Shown here: in pieces, positions 40,584-48,990 of the stretch
Layout of the letters: every line of letters begins with the position of its first letter
How positions within the stretch are numbered: position 1 is the stretch's first letter
Origin: Youxingia wuxianensis
Lineage (GTDB): Bacteria; Bacillota; Clostridia; Oscillospirales; Ruminococcaceae
NCBI RefSeq assembly: GCF_014385085.1
Contig: NZ_JACRTD010000005.1
Location: 124,001-188,000, forward strand
Reading direction: 5' to 3'
DNA: 64,000 nt
Position numbers and translations under genes: made by a program
Notes under the pieces: model-generated
Told to the model about the DNA's origin: nothing
The model's input: only the letters and a program-made list of their open reading frames with translations
The model's database searches: none

Positions 40584-40919
40584 TTATGCTTCGGTCATCT
40601 CGGCGGGCTGATTCTGCGCCTCGTACTCAGCCAGCGCCTGCTCGATAAGACCGATGACGAATTCTTTCTGCGTGATTTTTCTGCCGCGCTTTTTTTCTGC
40701 GGCAATGAAGTCCTTCAGCCGCTGATCCAGCTCCTCGGTGATCTTGAATGCGAGAGTCTTGGTTTCTGCCATAGTGATTCCTCCTCCTTCGAAGTGTTCT
40801 TTGAGTATCAGCTCCACATACTCGCCCAGAGTCTTGAGGCCAAGCTGTTCCTTTTCTGCCACAGCTCTGGCGTGCAGTTCTTCCGGGATCATTCCGCAGA
40901 GATTCTTCTTTGCTCCCAT
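40584..40919 (-). CDS. Ribbon-helix-helix-type regulator
   Basis: 111 residues with two similar halves, each of RHH type: LCGMIPEELHARAVAEKEQL (about 7-26) and LAFKITEELDQRLKDFIAAE (about 57-76) followed by KEFVIGLIEQAL. A fused RHH pair would bind DNA as a compact unit. It is isolated by a hairpin terminator on its downstream side, so it may regulate the transfer operon. AAAGGAG precedes the ATG. Confidence 0.7.
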   Translation of the reverse strand: MGAKKNLCGMIPEELHARAVAEKEQLGLKTLGEYVELILKEHFEGGGITMAETKTLAFKITEELDQRLKDFIAAEKKRGRKITQKEFVIGLIEQALAEYEAQNQPAEMTEA

Positions 40920-41036
40920 GGGTTACTCCTTTCTCTGATTTTGTAAGCAAAGCATACTGCGCCCGGCGGTAAATAGCTATTCACAGAACCCAACGAAGAA
41001 GCAAGCTGCAAACGAAGCATAAGCAACAAGCCCGGC

Positions 41037-42572
41037 TCAGCCGGCGAGAAGCACCAGAGCAATGCCAAAAAGGACATAGTCCACGCACGGAATGACCACG
41101 CTGTTGCCCAGTGCCTTATACCGGGAAGAGTCAGAGGCGTTGGGAATGTCAGTCCAACCGTCCAGAAAACCTTGGAGCCTTTCACATTCCAGAGGTGTCA
41201 GCCTGCGGATGAGCCTTGGCTGATCTGTACCCTGCAGCACCAGATCCGTGGCATCCTTGTGCTGGCGTGCGCTTTGAGTGCTTGTTACCTCTCCATCTTT
41301 GAAAATGTCGACTCGCTGTCTGCTGAACACGGCATGGTGATCGGTGGCAGTCAGCGTATAGGCGAGGTCTGCTTGGTATCCGATCCCATTGCCGCCGTTT
41401 TGAGGCTGCCGGTCAATAGCATTGCCGGTGATGCAGAATACCTGTTCCTGCTCCACAAGCGGGACATTGTTTCCGCCTGTACCATACCGCGCGGACATGG
41501 TAGGCGCCACTTTATGGGGGCCGGCGTAGCGGGAATCAATGCCGTGGTTCTCGTAGACCAAGGGCTGATGCCCATGTTCCTGGGCCCGAAGCGTCCCTGT
41601 GATGTCCAGGCTGCACTCCATCACGCTGCCGCCTTGGTCGTTCAGGCATAAGATGGATGGCATACAGTTTCCGCTGGCGCTGCCTTTCAAGGTGGGGGCA
41701 AGCTCCTCGCCGTAGCCGATGCTTCCGGCAGAGGCTCCTGCCCCGGCAGAGAAGCCAGCAGTCAGGACACAGGGATACCCCTGACCGGCCTGACCGCCGC
41801 CTGCACTCAGAGATGTGTGCCGTTCCGGCGTCAGAAAACAATCGCCGTTGCCTTTGGCCACGACACCCTCCGCGATGAAAGTCTGCTGCTTCATTCCCGG
41901 CTGGGCGCCCAACGCTCCGGCCACATCGTGCAGATCTCTGACCTCATCCCGCTGGTTTGCGGCAAAGGCAATCGGCTGGACAAGGCCGTTGCGGCCAGTG
42001 GACATCCCGCAGTTCACGCCCAGGGTGGCCGCTACCGCACCGGTCAGATCACCGTTATAGCCATCGAAGCCCTCGATGCAGCCGTCCTGCTGGCTGGCGT
42101 GAGGCGGTTGCTGATTGTGAACCGTATCGGCTGGTGGAGCGACTCCTGACTGAATTTCAAGCGCCTGATTGAGCTTTCGGGGCAGCTCTTTCCCGCGTTC
42201 AAAGGCTCTGCGCAGGATGCCCAGGCAGGCTTTCCTGGTCAAATAGTATTTGTCTGGCGGATCGTCCTGCAAAATCTGCGACAAGGAAGATTCTTTTTCT
42301 TCTCTGGGGGACACCCCAGTATTGAGCGTCAAGGCATCTCCACGCCAGGGAGAAATCAGCTCCCAATAGAATTCGCCCAGCAGGTTCCCAGCGCCCGGTG
42401 TCAGGTCGAGGGATTGAAACACCACTGACTTTAATTCGGACGATCTCCTCGAGGACGATCCGGAAATCCTCTCCTTTTGGTGTTCCGCTGGAGAAGGCTC
42501 CGGGCACATTTTCCCACACCATAAATCGAGGTCGTATATCGAGAGCTGCTCGGCCTCGTTGTCTATCCGCAT
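41037..42572 (-). CDS. C-terminal part of a split C5-cytosine DNA methyltransferase with an overlapping phage-type N-terminus
   Basis: 511 residues. The last 60 hold motifs IX-X of C5 methyltransferases (RRLTPLECERLQGF and SRYKALGNSVVIPC), and residues about 190-420 hold the repeated GSIGYGEELAPTLKGS-like spacer seen in phage enzymes. The first 125 residues are encoded in the region that also encodes motif VIII of the upstream gene, in another frame. That N-terminus (LSIYDLDLWCGKM, SLSQILQDDPPDKYYLTRKA) matches a recurring phage/ICE protein. AAAGGAG stands eight bases before its ATG, so independent translation is likely. Confidence 0.75.
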   Translation of the reverse strand: MRIDNEAEQLSIYDLDLWCGKMCPEPSPAEHQKERISGSSSRRSSELKSVVFQSLDLTPGAGNLLGEFYWELISPWRGDALTLNTGVSPREEKESSLSQILQDDPPDKYYLTRKACLGILRRAFERGKELPRKLNQALEIQSGVAPPADTVHNQQPPHASQQDGCIEGFDGYNGDLTGAVAATLGVNCGMSTGRNGLVQPIAFAANQRDEVRDLHDVAGALGAQPGMKQQTFIAEGVVAKGNGDCFLTPERHTSLSAGGGQAGQGYPCVLTAGFSAGAGASAGSIGYGEELAPTLKGSASGNCMPSILCLNDQGGSVMECSLDITGTLRAQEHGHQPLVYENHGIDSRYAGPHKVAPTMSARYGTGGNNVPLVEQEQVFCITGNAIDRQPQNGGNGIGYQADLAYTLTATDHHAVFSRQRVDIFKDGEVTSTQSARQHKDATDLVLQGTDQPRLIRRLTPLECERLQGFLDGWTDIPNASDSSRYKALGNSVVIPCVDYVLFGIALVLLAG

Positions 42573-42888
42573 CTCTCATCTCCTTTACGATTCGAACCTG
42601 TTCCATAAAAAGGCCGGAGCGTTCACCGGAGAGACCGGCACGGTTTCCGGCCACAGATAAGTCCTGGCAGGGCGAGCCGCCGCAGATGATGTCCACCGGC
42701 GGCAGCTTTGCTCCGTCAAGCTTTGTAATGTCGCCCACATGTGCCATGTCGGGGAAACGAATCTTTGTCACCTCAATGGGAAAGGCTTCGATCTCACTTG
42801 CCCACACAGGTACGATGCCGTTGTGAACCGCAGCCAGGGGAAAACCGCCAATCCCGTCAAACAAGCTGCCCATTGTCAGCGTCTTCAT
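42199..42888 (-). CDS. N-terminal part of a split C5-cytosine DNA methyltransferase
   Basis: 229 residues from the ATG at 42,888, which overlaps the upstream stop. Motif I GSLFDGIGGF (7-16), catalytic Pro-Cys in GGSPCQDLS (C74), ENV (126-128) and motif VIII PQRRKRIF (194-201) are intact. The frame ends after LPGHPAQSL, without the target-recognition domain or motifs IX-X, which continue in the overlapping downstream frame. The two products together hold all required motifs. Either they form a two-subunit enzyme, or a frameshift joins them, or the gene is broken. Confidence 0.8.
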   Translation of the reverse strand: MKTLTMGSLFDGIGGFPLAAVHNGIVPVWASEIEAFPIEVTKIRFPDMAHVGDITKLDGAKLPPVDIICGGSPCQDLSVAGNRAGLSGERSGLFMEQVRIVKEMRDADRQRGRAALDIRPRFMVWENVPGAFSSGTPKGEDFRIVLEEIVRIKVSGVSIPRPDTGRWEPAGRILLGADFSLAWRCLDAQYWGVPQRRKRIFLVADFAGRSARQILFDQESLPGHPAQSL

Positions 42889-43796
42889 TTGGCTACCGCC
42901 TGAACAACGGTCCTTGTGGTATTGACCGCAGCCTGAGCGGTATAGACTGCAGACATGATATTGGCTCTTGTGGTGGTATCCAGACCAAAGGCGCCGGCAA
43001 TACGAGGGATCTCGCCGGCGGACAGCATCAGACCAAGGCCAAGGAGGGCATGGTCCTTGAATACCATGAGACCGGCGATGAGAATGGTGGATTGCAGGAA
43101 AGCGGTCAGGCACAATCCGATGATCTGCTTGCACCATTGGATGAAACCATCCGTATAACCGCGTGGGACGCTGAACATATAGAGACTGCCCACTGCAATT
43201 TGAATGAGCAGAATGCCGCCGCGCTTCAGGTTTGCGAAGAAGACCTTTATCACGGCGTAGGCCATCAGAATGATGCAGAATAAAAGCATGATTGGGCTGG
43301 TGATGGAAGCAAAGCCGAAGTATGAGCCGGTGGTCATTCCAGTCAGCGAATCAATGCCGCTGAGTGAATTCACAATCTCGGTTGCCGCCTCGCCGATGGA
43401 GGTGCCATACCCTGTGATCCCCGCGGTGAGGCTTGCCTGCAATGTGACGGAAAGCTCATAGAGCCGAATCGGCACAACCGTAAACAGGCTCACCGCCATA
43501 AAGCCCTTGATGGCACACAGAGCGGTTTCTTTGAGGTTCCCTCTGCCGGAGGAATACTCGATGCCGCACTCAAAACAGGCCACAACAAGACCGGTCACAT
43601 AGAGCGCCCAGGCCAGATAAGAGAAAAACAGTACAATGCTCTGCACCCAGCTCAGTTCGAACAGCTCGACGCCCATGTTGCCCATCTCGGCGAAAAAGTT
43701 TCCGAGAAAGCCCATGACCTGTCCGTAGATCCAATCCACGATTTGACCGAGGATGGTGTCGGCAACAAAATCCCAAATAAACAATGGTTCGTTCAC
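42885..43796 (-). CDS. TrbL/VirB6-like conjugation membrane protein
   Basis: 303 residues with about six hydrophobic segments (SIVLFFSYLAWALYVTGLVV, then IMLLFCIILMAYAVIKVFF, and others), a polar N-terminal region (IVDWIYGQVMGFLGNFF) and a C-terminal Ala/Thr-rich tail. This is the usual layout of the polytopic channel protein in Gram-positive ICEs. It is followed by the split methyltransferase, overlapping by four bases. Confidence 0.8.
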   Translation of the reverse strand: MNEPLFIWDFVADTILGQIVDWIYGQVMGFLGNFFAEMGNMGVELFELSWVQSIVLFFSYLAWALYVTGLVVACFECGIEYSSGRGNLKETALCAIKGFMAVSLFTVVPIRLYELSVTLQASLTAGITGYGTSIGEAATEIVNSLSGIDSLTGMTTGSYFGFASITSPIMLLFCIILMAYAVIKVFFANLKRGGILLIQIAVGSLYMFSVPRGYTDGFIQWCKQIIGLCLTAFLQSTILIAGLMVFKDHALLGLGLMLSAGEIPRIAGAFGLDTTTRANIMSAVYTAQAAVNTTRTVVQAVAK

Positions 43797-43832
43797 CTCT
43801 TTTCGGGGTGAGGCCGCACCAACTGCTTGGGA

Positions 43833-43870
43833 TAAAAGGCCAGGGGCCGTACAGCTGGTACGGCCCCTGG
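43833..43870 (-). terminator. Intrinsic terminator
   Basis: Perfect 13-bp stem (43840-43852 with 43858-43870) and five-base loop. On the minus strand it is followed by CCTTTT. It lies after the gene ending at 43,880. Confidence 0.75.
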
Positions 43871-43879
43871 GTCAGTTCT

Positions 43880-44305
43880 TTACATGGTCTGCTGCCACTG
43901 GGGGGCAGCGGTTTGGGCTTGCTCCTGAAACACCTCCAGATAATCCGATACTGCGTCTGTGAGCTGCTGGTAGTCCTGACTGTTGGGATGGTAGACATAC
44001 CAATCCGCTTTCCCGTAGTCATCCCAGATGTAGGGATTGATCCCATTGCGGAAGTTCGGGTTGCCGGTTTGCTTTTTCCCGAGGATGTCGGAAAGATTCA
44101 GAAGCAGCACATCCACCTGGCCTTCGTTCCGATTCAGAATGGAAACGCGAAGGGCATGGTATTGATTTGCGACGATCCCCGTGACGAACTGGATCTTTGC
44201 CCGATTCAACTCATCGAGACGCACATAGCAGGCCCGGCCTACATAGGTGGCGTCCGGATACTTTGGGGCAACGATTTTGTGAAGCTCTTGCTCGAAAAAG
44301 TTCAT
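43880..44305 (-). CDS. Hypothetical ICE protein
   Basis: 141 residues, soluble, with mixed alpha/beta pattern: VGRACYVRLDELNRAKIQFVTG near the start, then NPYIWDDYGKADWYVYHP. No family recognised. Its place between the TrbL-like gene and the pilin-like gene, and its own terminator, suggest a separate expression level. GGAGG lies upstream of the ATG. Confidence 0.65.
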   Translation of the reverse strand: MNFFEQELHKIVAPKYPDATYVGRACYVRLDELNRAKIQFVTGIVANQYHALRVSILNRNEGQVDVLLLNLSDILGKKQTGNPNFRNGINPYIWDDYGKADWYVYHPNSQDYQQLTDAVSDYLEVFQEQAQTAAPQWQQTM

Positions 44306-44314
44306 ATACCCTCC

Positions 44315-44662
44315 TTAGATGCCGATAATGCTCCAGAGATACATGGGCGCAGTGAGGGTAAACACGAGGCAGGCAAACAGGATGGCGGGAGCCGCCCACT
44401 CGAACTGGCCGGATTTTCTGTACTCGAAGTAGGCGGTGCCCAGCTTGGCAAAGAAGAAGACGGCCAGAATCAGGTCGATGGCGGGAAACACCACATTGTC
44501 GACCACCGACTTGATCTGGGTGGATGCAGTGGACCAGGTGCTTTCGACGGCACCGGCCACATCCCCGGTACCTGCGGCGAAAGCTGTGGTCGCCATGAGG
44601 CAGGTCATTGCCAAGACCACGACAAGCATAACGATCAGGCGCTTATAGTTGAATTTACGCAT
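44315..44662 (-). CDS. Small secreted/membrane protein, VirB2-like (DUF3852-type)
   Basis: 115 residues: signal peptide (1-29, ending TTAFAAG), a short polar segment, then two hydrophobic stretches (about 58-75 and 90-110). A signal peptide plus two spans is the pattern of VirB2-type pilins and of DUF3852 proteins found next to VirB6-like genes. It is probably a channel component. Confidence 0.72.
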   Translation of the reverse strand: MRKFNYKRLIVMLVVVLAMTCLMATTAFAAGTGDVAGAVESTWSTASTQIKSVVDNVVFPAIDLILAVFFFAKLGTAYFEYRKSGQFEWAAPAILFACLVFTLTAPMYLWSIIGI

Positions 44663-44684
44663 AAATTCCCTCCGTTGTATGTTG

Positions 44685-46442
44685 TTAATTTGTGGGGGCG
44701 ATATGCCAGTCCTCCCAAAGATCTCCGGAAATCCGGACGGAGTCCGTGAGGTTTAGCGACAGCATTCCCGCCGGTGTCCAGCAGTCCAGTAGCCAGGTGT
44801 ACGGCGTATAGCTCCCATCGGGATACCATATCGGTGTGAAATGGGTCGGACGATTATAGGTGCTGTATGGATTGTCCTTGAAAGTGAAGGTGGAGCGTTT
44901 GCCGCTGATGCTTCGGTTCAGGAGCCTCCAAAAGCCCTCGTAGTTGAACTCCGGGAAAGAGGTCACCGCATTCTGAGCCGCAGTAACTGCGGCGCTCTGT
45001 GTGGTGCTGACGCTGGCCGTAACGCTCTGCTGGATGCCGTATCCGCTCTTGAGCGCAGAGGAAGATGCCGTGGGCGACAGGCTGTCCGGCGTGATGACCA
45101 TGGTTGCCGTCAGGCTGGCTGTGTAGGCGTTATAATCAAATTCCCACCAGCCCTGATCCTCCCACCAGCCGTTGTCCACCCAGTGGTACCAACGGTCCGT
45201 GTGGGATTTGCCCTCGCTGTCCGTCCACCGATCCGTGTGCCAGCACTTCTCCCAGTTTTCAACCCACACCCAATTCTCCTGCCACCAGGGAGACCAGATG
45301 CCCCAGGAGGCGGAGGACACTTCTTCTTTCTCTGGGATATCCACGAGGGTGAAGGTGTCGTTTCGGTCATCGGCCACGGGATTGGGCGGGTCGTTGCCGT
45401 CCAAATCCACAATGTTGGCGGTGATGGTGCTTTGCGCCGTGCCTCCGCCCAGCACCCTGACCTGAATGGTGCAAACACAGGGTTCATCGGGGGTATGCCA
45501 CTTCACCCAGACCAGCTGGCTGTCGCCGTCCGGATAGTACACATTGCTGATGGTATAGGTGCTGCCTTCGATCACAAACTGCACGGTGACCGGGTTGTCC
45601 GGGTCTGACTGTCCGCCGGATACCTCCACCGAGGTAATGACATCGGTGTCCACCCGGTATTCGTAGTCAAACTCATCCACCTCCGGTTCCTCCACCTCAT
45701 CGTTGAAGCGGACGATGCCGATCCCCAGCGAGGAGATGATCTGCTCGTTGCTGACCTTGCTTGTGGTGCTGCCTGACCACGCAGGATACCCGAGGTCGGC
45801 TTCCTCCAGGAAGATAGCGAGTGGGAGATTCTGATGGGTCAGCGAACCCATCCAATAGCGCAGGTCACCACTGACCACCTGATCATACAAAGCAGCTTCG
45901 GTGGCGGTCATTGCAAACTGCTGTCCGTCATAATTCAGGTACGCAATCGGCTCGATGATGATCTTGTAGTCGCCATTGACCAATGTATCGAAGTCCATGC
46001 CGACATAACCTGCCAGAGAACGAATGACCTGTTCATCCGTGAAGTAGCTTCGGATGGCCTCAATGCTGGCCGAAGATGACCCCGAGGAAATGATTCTGGG
46101 TAAACTCTGGGAGGGATTTCGATAGGAATAACCGCCCACAACCGGCGATAGTGACGCACCACCGTTATATGTGAGTTTGCAGACCTTCCCGAAGTGGATG
46201 ATACCTGTAGAGGGCGTTTTGTTGGTGAGATCAACCGGCGTTGTCACAACAGCATGGCTTTCAGCGTTTATCACTGTAACTCTCACACCGTCCATGCCGG
46301 GATTCCAATAGCTTGAAGAATTACCGCTGCCCATGTTGCCGCCACCACCATCGATATTTCCCTCGCCGGTGGCGGCAAACGCAGGCATGGCCGTTCCCAG
46401 AAGAAGAGCGAGGGATAAAAAGAGTGCGAGAATTTTTCTCAT
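44685..46442 (-). CDS. Large secreted Trp-rich surface protein of the transfer region
   Basis: 585 residues from the ATG at 46,442, six bases after AAAGGAG. Signal peptide (1-24, ALLLGTAMPAFA), then a Gly/Ser-rich linker, a globular region, and near residue 400-460 a strikingly Trp-rich stretch (IWSPWWQENWVWVENW and HTDRWYHWVDNGWW). It has no LPxTG or transmembrane anchor at the C-terminus. It is probably a cell-surface or mating-contact protein; function unknown. Confidence 0.75.
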   Translation of the reverse strand: MRKILALFLSLALLLGTAMPAFAATGEGNIDGGGGNMGSGNSSSYWNPGMDGVRVTVINAESHAVVTTPVDLTNKTPSTGIIHFGKVCKLTYNGGASLSPVVGGYSYRNPSQSLPRIISSGSSSASIEAIRSYFTDEQVIRSLAGYVGMDFDTLVNGDYKIIIEPIAYLNYDGQQFAMTATEAALYDQVVSGDLRYWMGSLTHQNLPLAIFLEEADLGYPAWSGSTTSKVSNEQIISSLGIGIVRFNDEVEEPEVDEFDYEYRVDTDVITSVEVSGGQSDPDNPVTVQFVIEGSTYTISNVYYPDGDSQLVWVKWHTPDEPCVCTIQVRVLGGGTAQSTITANIVDLDGNDPPNPVADDRNDTFTLVDIPEKEEVSSASWGIWSPWWQENWVWVENWEKCWHTDRWTDSEGKSHTDRWYHWVDNGWWEDQGWWEFDYNAYTASLTATMVITPDSLSPTASSSALKSGYGIQQSVTASVSTTQSAAVTAAQNAVTSFPEFNYEGFWRLLNRSISGKRSTFTFKDNPYSTYNRPTHFTPIWYPDGSYTPYTWLLDCWTPAGMLSLNLTDSVRISGDLWEDWHIAPTN

Positions 46443-46508
46443 GCAGGACTCCTTTCGGCAAAAAAAGGGCGCAGCCGCTTCCGACTGCGCCATGGGGATG
46501 TGGGGAGC

Positions 46509-47093
46509 TTACTCGCCACCCATAATCCCAATCTTATTCCCGTTTTCATACATATCATCCAGAGTGCCGCCCTGATTCTCACCGCTGTTTTCCACATAGC
46601 CGAAGCCGGGTACATAGACCTGACCGGAGCTGTTGGTACTTCCCGCGGCAGGCTCCGTTTCAGTGGGAGTCACTGTGGGAGTCTCCTCATAGGTGGGCGG
46701 CGCCTCATCCTCGGTCTTGCGCTCCTCCTCCGGCACATCCGTTCCGTCGTGGTCATCCGGCAGCGTGGTGGTGCCGGCGGGTGCTTCCGGTTTTTCGGGG
46801 GATTCCGGCTTTACAGGATCTGCCTGGATGGTCTGCTCCAGGCCGCTGGAGTCTGCACCCTGGGCGGGATCGGTTTCGGATGCGTCCGGCGTTTCCACCT
46901 GGACATCCAGATCAGTCTGGCCGTTATTGTCGATATCCACACTGGGATTACCGCTCTGGGTGGGATCATCGGAAACCACACCGGAAGAAATATCGGCATT
47001 GCCGCCGAACCGGACGGCGATCCCAACGGCTGCCGCAACGCAGAGCAGGCAGCAGACGGCGATGAGGACGATCCTCTTTGTCTTGTCTGTCAT
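46509..47093 (-). CDS. DUF6550-like membrane-anchored acidic protein
   Basis: 194 residues from the ATG at 47,093, eight bases after AAGGAGG. A single membrane span near the start (about 8-27) is followed by a long acidic, Pro/Glu/Thr-rich extracellular region without clear fold (VPEEERKTEDEAPPTYEE). It ends GGTLDDMYENGNKIG. It would project through the wall, near the pilus. The family label is from memory. Confidence 0.65.
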   Translation of the reverse strand: MTDKTKRIVLIAVCCLLCVAAAVGIAVRFGGNADISSGVVSDDPTQSGNPSVDIDNNGQTDLDVQVETPDASETDPAQGADSSGLEQTIQADPVKPESPEKPEAPAGTTTLPDDHDGTDVPEEERKTEDEAPPTYEETPTVTPTETEPAAGSTNSSGQVYVPGFGYVENSGENQGGTLDDMYENGNKIGIMGGE

Positions 47094-47176
47094 GGTGTAT
47101 GCCTCCTTGGTGTATTTCTTGTTAATGGGACAATACCACAATTTGCTGTGGAAGTCTATTGGAAAGACAGGATGGA

Positions 47177-47710
47177 TCAGAAGAGAGGCACATATTTGGC
47201 CTCCGTGTGCAAAGTCATGCTGGCGGCGGGCAAAAGATTCCCCAGAAACCGGACGGGCACCTCCAGATGGATCTCCACCAGCGCGGTATAACCCTCGCTC
47301 TGGCCGGAACCAAGGCTGTTGTTTTCCAGAACCACGGACAGGTCGGAAATGGTGTATTCCACTTCGCCGCCCGAGATTTTCTGATACCCGCCCGCTGCAT
47401 TTTCCAAGCCGAGCGTTTTAGAGAGCTGGCCGTACACATCGCCGGTGTCGATGCTCTCATCCCAGCGGCCTGTGCCGTCCGGATACCAGCCCGCGGCGTA
47501 TCCCTCGCGGACGGCGTGGTACACATCGTCGTAGTTGTCATTGACGGTGGAAATGACCGCCTGCTGCGCTGCCTCCTTTACGCCTTGGGCAATGATCCAC
47601 AGCCGGCTGAATTCGCCAATGGCGCAGAAGAGCATCAGCAAGACCAGCACGATGGCAAGGATCATGGGGGTGCCCTCGCCGGGGCGACGGCGAAAGATCG
47701 GTCTTCTCAT
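47177..47710 (-). CDS. TadE-like pseudopilin
   Basis: 177 residues. A short basic leader with GEG (MRRPIFRRRPGEGTPM) precedes one hydrophobic helix (about 17-36), the prepilin/TadE pattern, followed by a soluble domain. It overlaps the next upstream gene by four bases. It is probably a minor pilin of the Flp-type pilus. Confidence 0.72.
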   Translation of the reverse strand: MRRPIFRRRPGEGTPMILAIVLVLLMLFCAIGEFSRLWIIAQGVKEAAQQAVISTVNDNYDDVYHAVREGYAAGWYPDGTGRWDESIDTGDVYGQLSKTLGLENAAGGYQKISGGEVEYTISDLSVVLENNSLGSGQSEGYTALVEIHLEVPVRFLGNLLPAASMTLHTEAKYVPLF

Positions 47711-48102
47711 TTCCAATACACCTCCGACTTGCCTGTGGCGGAAGCCGTCAGCGTGATCGGGAACGAGCCAAACCCTCCGAACAGGCCGATATCCGTTTCC
47801 AGCGTCAGGGTCACGGTGACCTCGTCATTGAGCTGGATGCGTCCGGTGGTGGACCACCGGATGTCGGGGTCAAGCCCGGTGCTGCCGGTAAGCGCCGCCG
47901 CCCGGCGGGTGGTCTCCGTGCCAACCCGGCCGGCGATTTCCGCCTCGCGCACCAGCTCCACCGCATAGGTGTCCAGCTGCTGCTTGGTGATATAGACCGG
48001 AAGCACACGAACCACCAGCGCGAGCACCAGCATGGCGCACACCACCAGGACGCATACATCGATATAGCCTTCGCCGGAGCGCCGTTTCAGTATTTTTTTC
48101 AT
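47707..48102 (-). CDS. DUF4320-like minor pilin
   Basis: 131 residues from the ATG at 48,102, five bases after AAAGGAGG. Basic leader with GEGYID, a hydrophobic helix (about 15-33), then REAEIAGRVGTETTRRAAAL. DUF4320 proteins are regular partners of TadABC in Clostridia ICEs. No catalytic features seen. Confidence 0.75.
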   Translation of the reverse strand: MKKILKRRSGEGYIDVCVLVVCAMLVLALVVRVLPVYITKQQLDTYAVELVREAEIAGRVGTETTRRAAALTGSTGLDPDIRWSTTGRIQLNDEVTVTLTLETDIGLFGGFGSFPITLTASATGKSEVYWK

Positions 48103-48113
48103 GGCGACCTCCT

Positions 48114-48986
48114 TTAGAACAGGCTTCCCAGAGAATTGACGATCTGGTACACGATGATGACGATGTAGGTCATCATGAAGCACATGAGCATGATGAAGCT
48201 GAACACCCGGATCTTGGGTGGGATCTTGGCGGCCTTGGCCTTGAGGCGCTGCAGTTCCAATGCCTTCAGATCGTGGGACAGCATCTGGAAGTACATTCGC
48301 CCGTCGTCACCCCGCAGGATGCCGATGAGGCCGCGGACGATGTCCGAAATGATGGCGGAACCCATTCTGGCCTCAAAGCGGATGAGCGCCGCTTCATAGG
48401 AGGAGGAACGCATATCCGCCGTCAGCACATCCAGCTCACGACCAAAGTCAGGCCCGGCGTGTTTCTTGTAGTTTTCCAGAATCCGCAGCACATCCCGGCT
48501 GGCTGCCAGCTCCTGATGGATGGTGGCGACGAACCGGGGCAGCTCGCCCTCGATCAGCTCCATTCTGGCCTTGACCAGCTCGTCAGCCCGACGGCTCTCC
48601 TTGAACCAGGTCAGCACGGCCAGCACCACGATGAGGGGGCTCAGGATGGGCAGGATCAGCAGGCACGGGATGATGCCGAGCAGGATGAGGCAGGGCTTCA
48701 GGATCGAATAAGCCGTGTAGACCTGGGGCGTCATATCCAGCCCTGCCGCCGTGAGCTTGCTCTCCAGCCGGCGGTATTTGTATTCGTCCATTCGAATCAG
48801 CGGGGCCAGCTTCAGCGCCCAGCCGAGGATCAGCGCTTCCAGAGATTTGACCAGGCTCCGCTCCCTCCGTCCGGCGGAAATGAGCGCCCGTTCCGCGGCC
48901 AGCCGGGGGATCTTCAGGAGGTCGGCGAGGACGAAATACAGTCCGGCGGCCAGTGCGGTCCCGAACAGGAATAAAAGTACGCCCAT
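48114..48986 (-). CDS. TadC-like pilus assembly membrane protein
   Basis: 290 residues from the ATG at 48,986, after GGAGGTG. T2SS-F/TadC fold: hydrophobic N-terminus, a central helical domain (LPRFVATIHQELAASRDVLRILENY) and C-terminal spans. It pairs with the TadB-like protein just upstream to form the platform on which TadA acts. Confidence 0.8.
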   Translation of the reverse strand: MGVLLFLFGTALAAGLYFVLADLLKIPRLAAERALISAGRRERSLVKSLEALILGWALKLAPLIRMDEYKYRRLESKLTAAGLDMTPQVYTAYSILKPCLILLGIIPCLLILPILSPLIVVLAVLTWFKESRRADELVKARMELIEGELPRFVATIHQELAASRDVLRILENYKKHAGPDFGRELDVLTADMRSSSYEAALIRFEARMGSAIISDIVRGLIGILRGDDGRMYFQMLSHDLKALELQRLKAKAAKIPPKIRVFSFIMLMCFMMTYIVIIVYQIVNSLGSLF

Positions 48987-48990
48987 TTCC

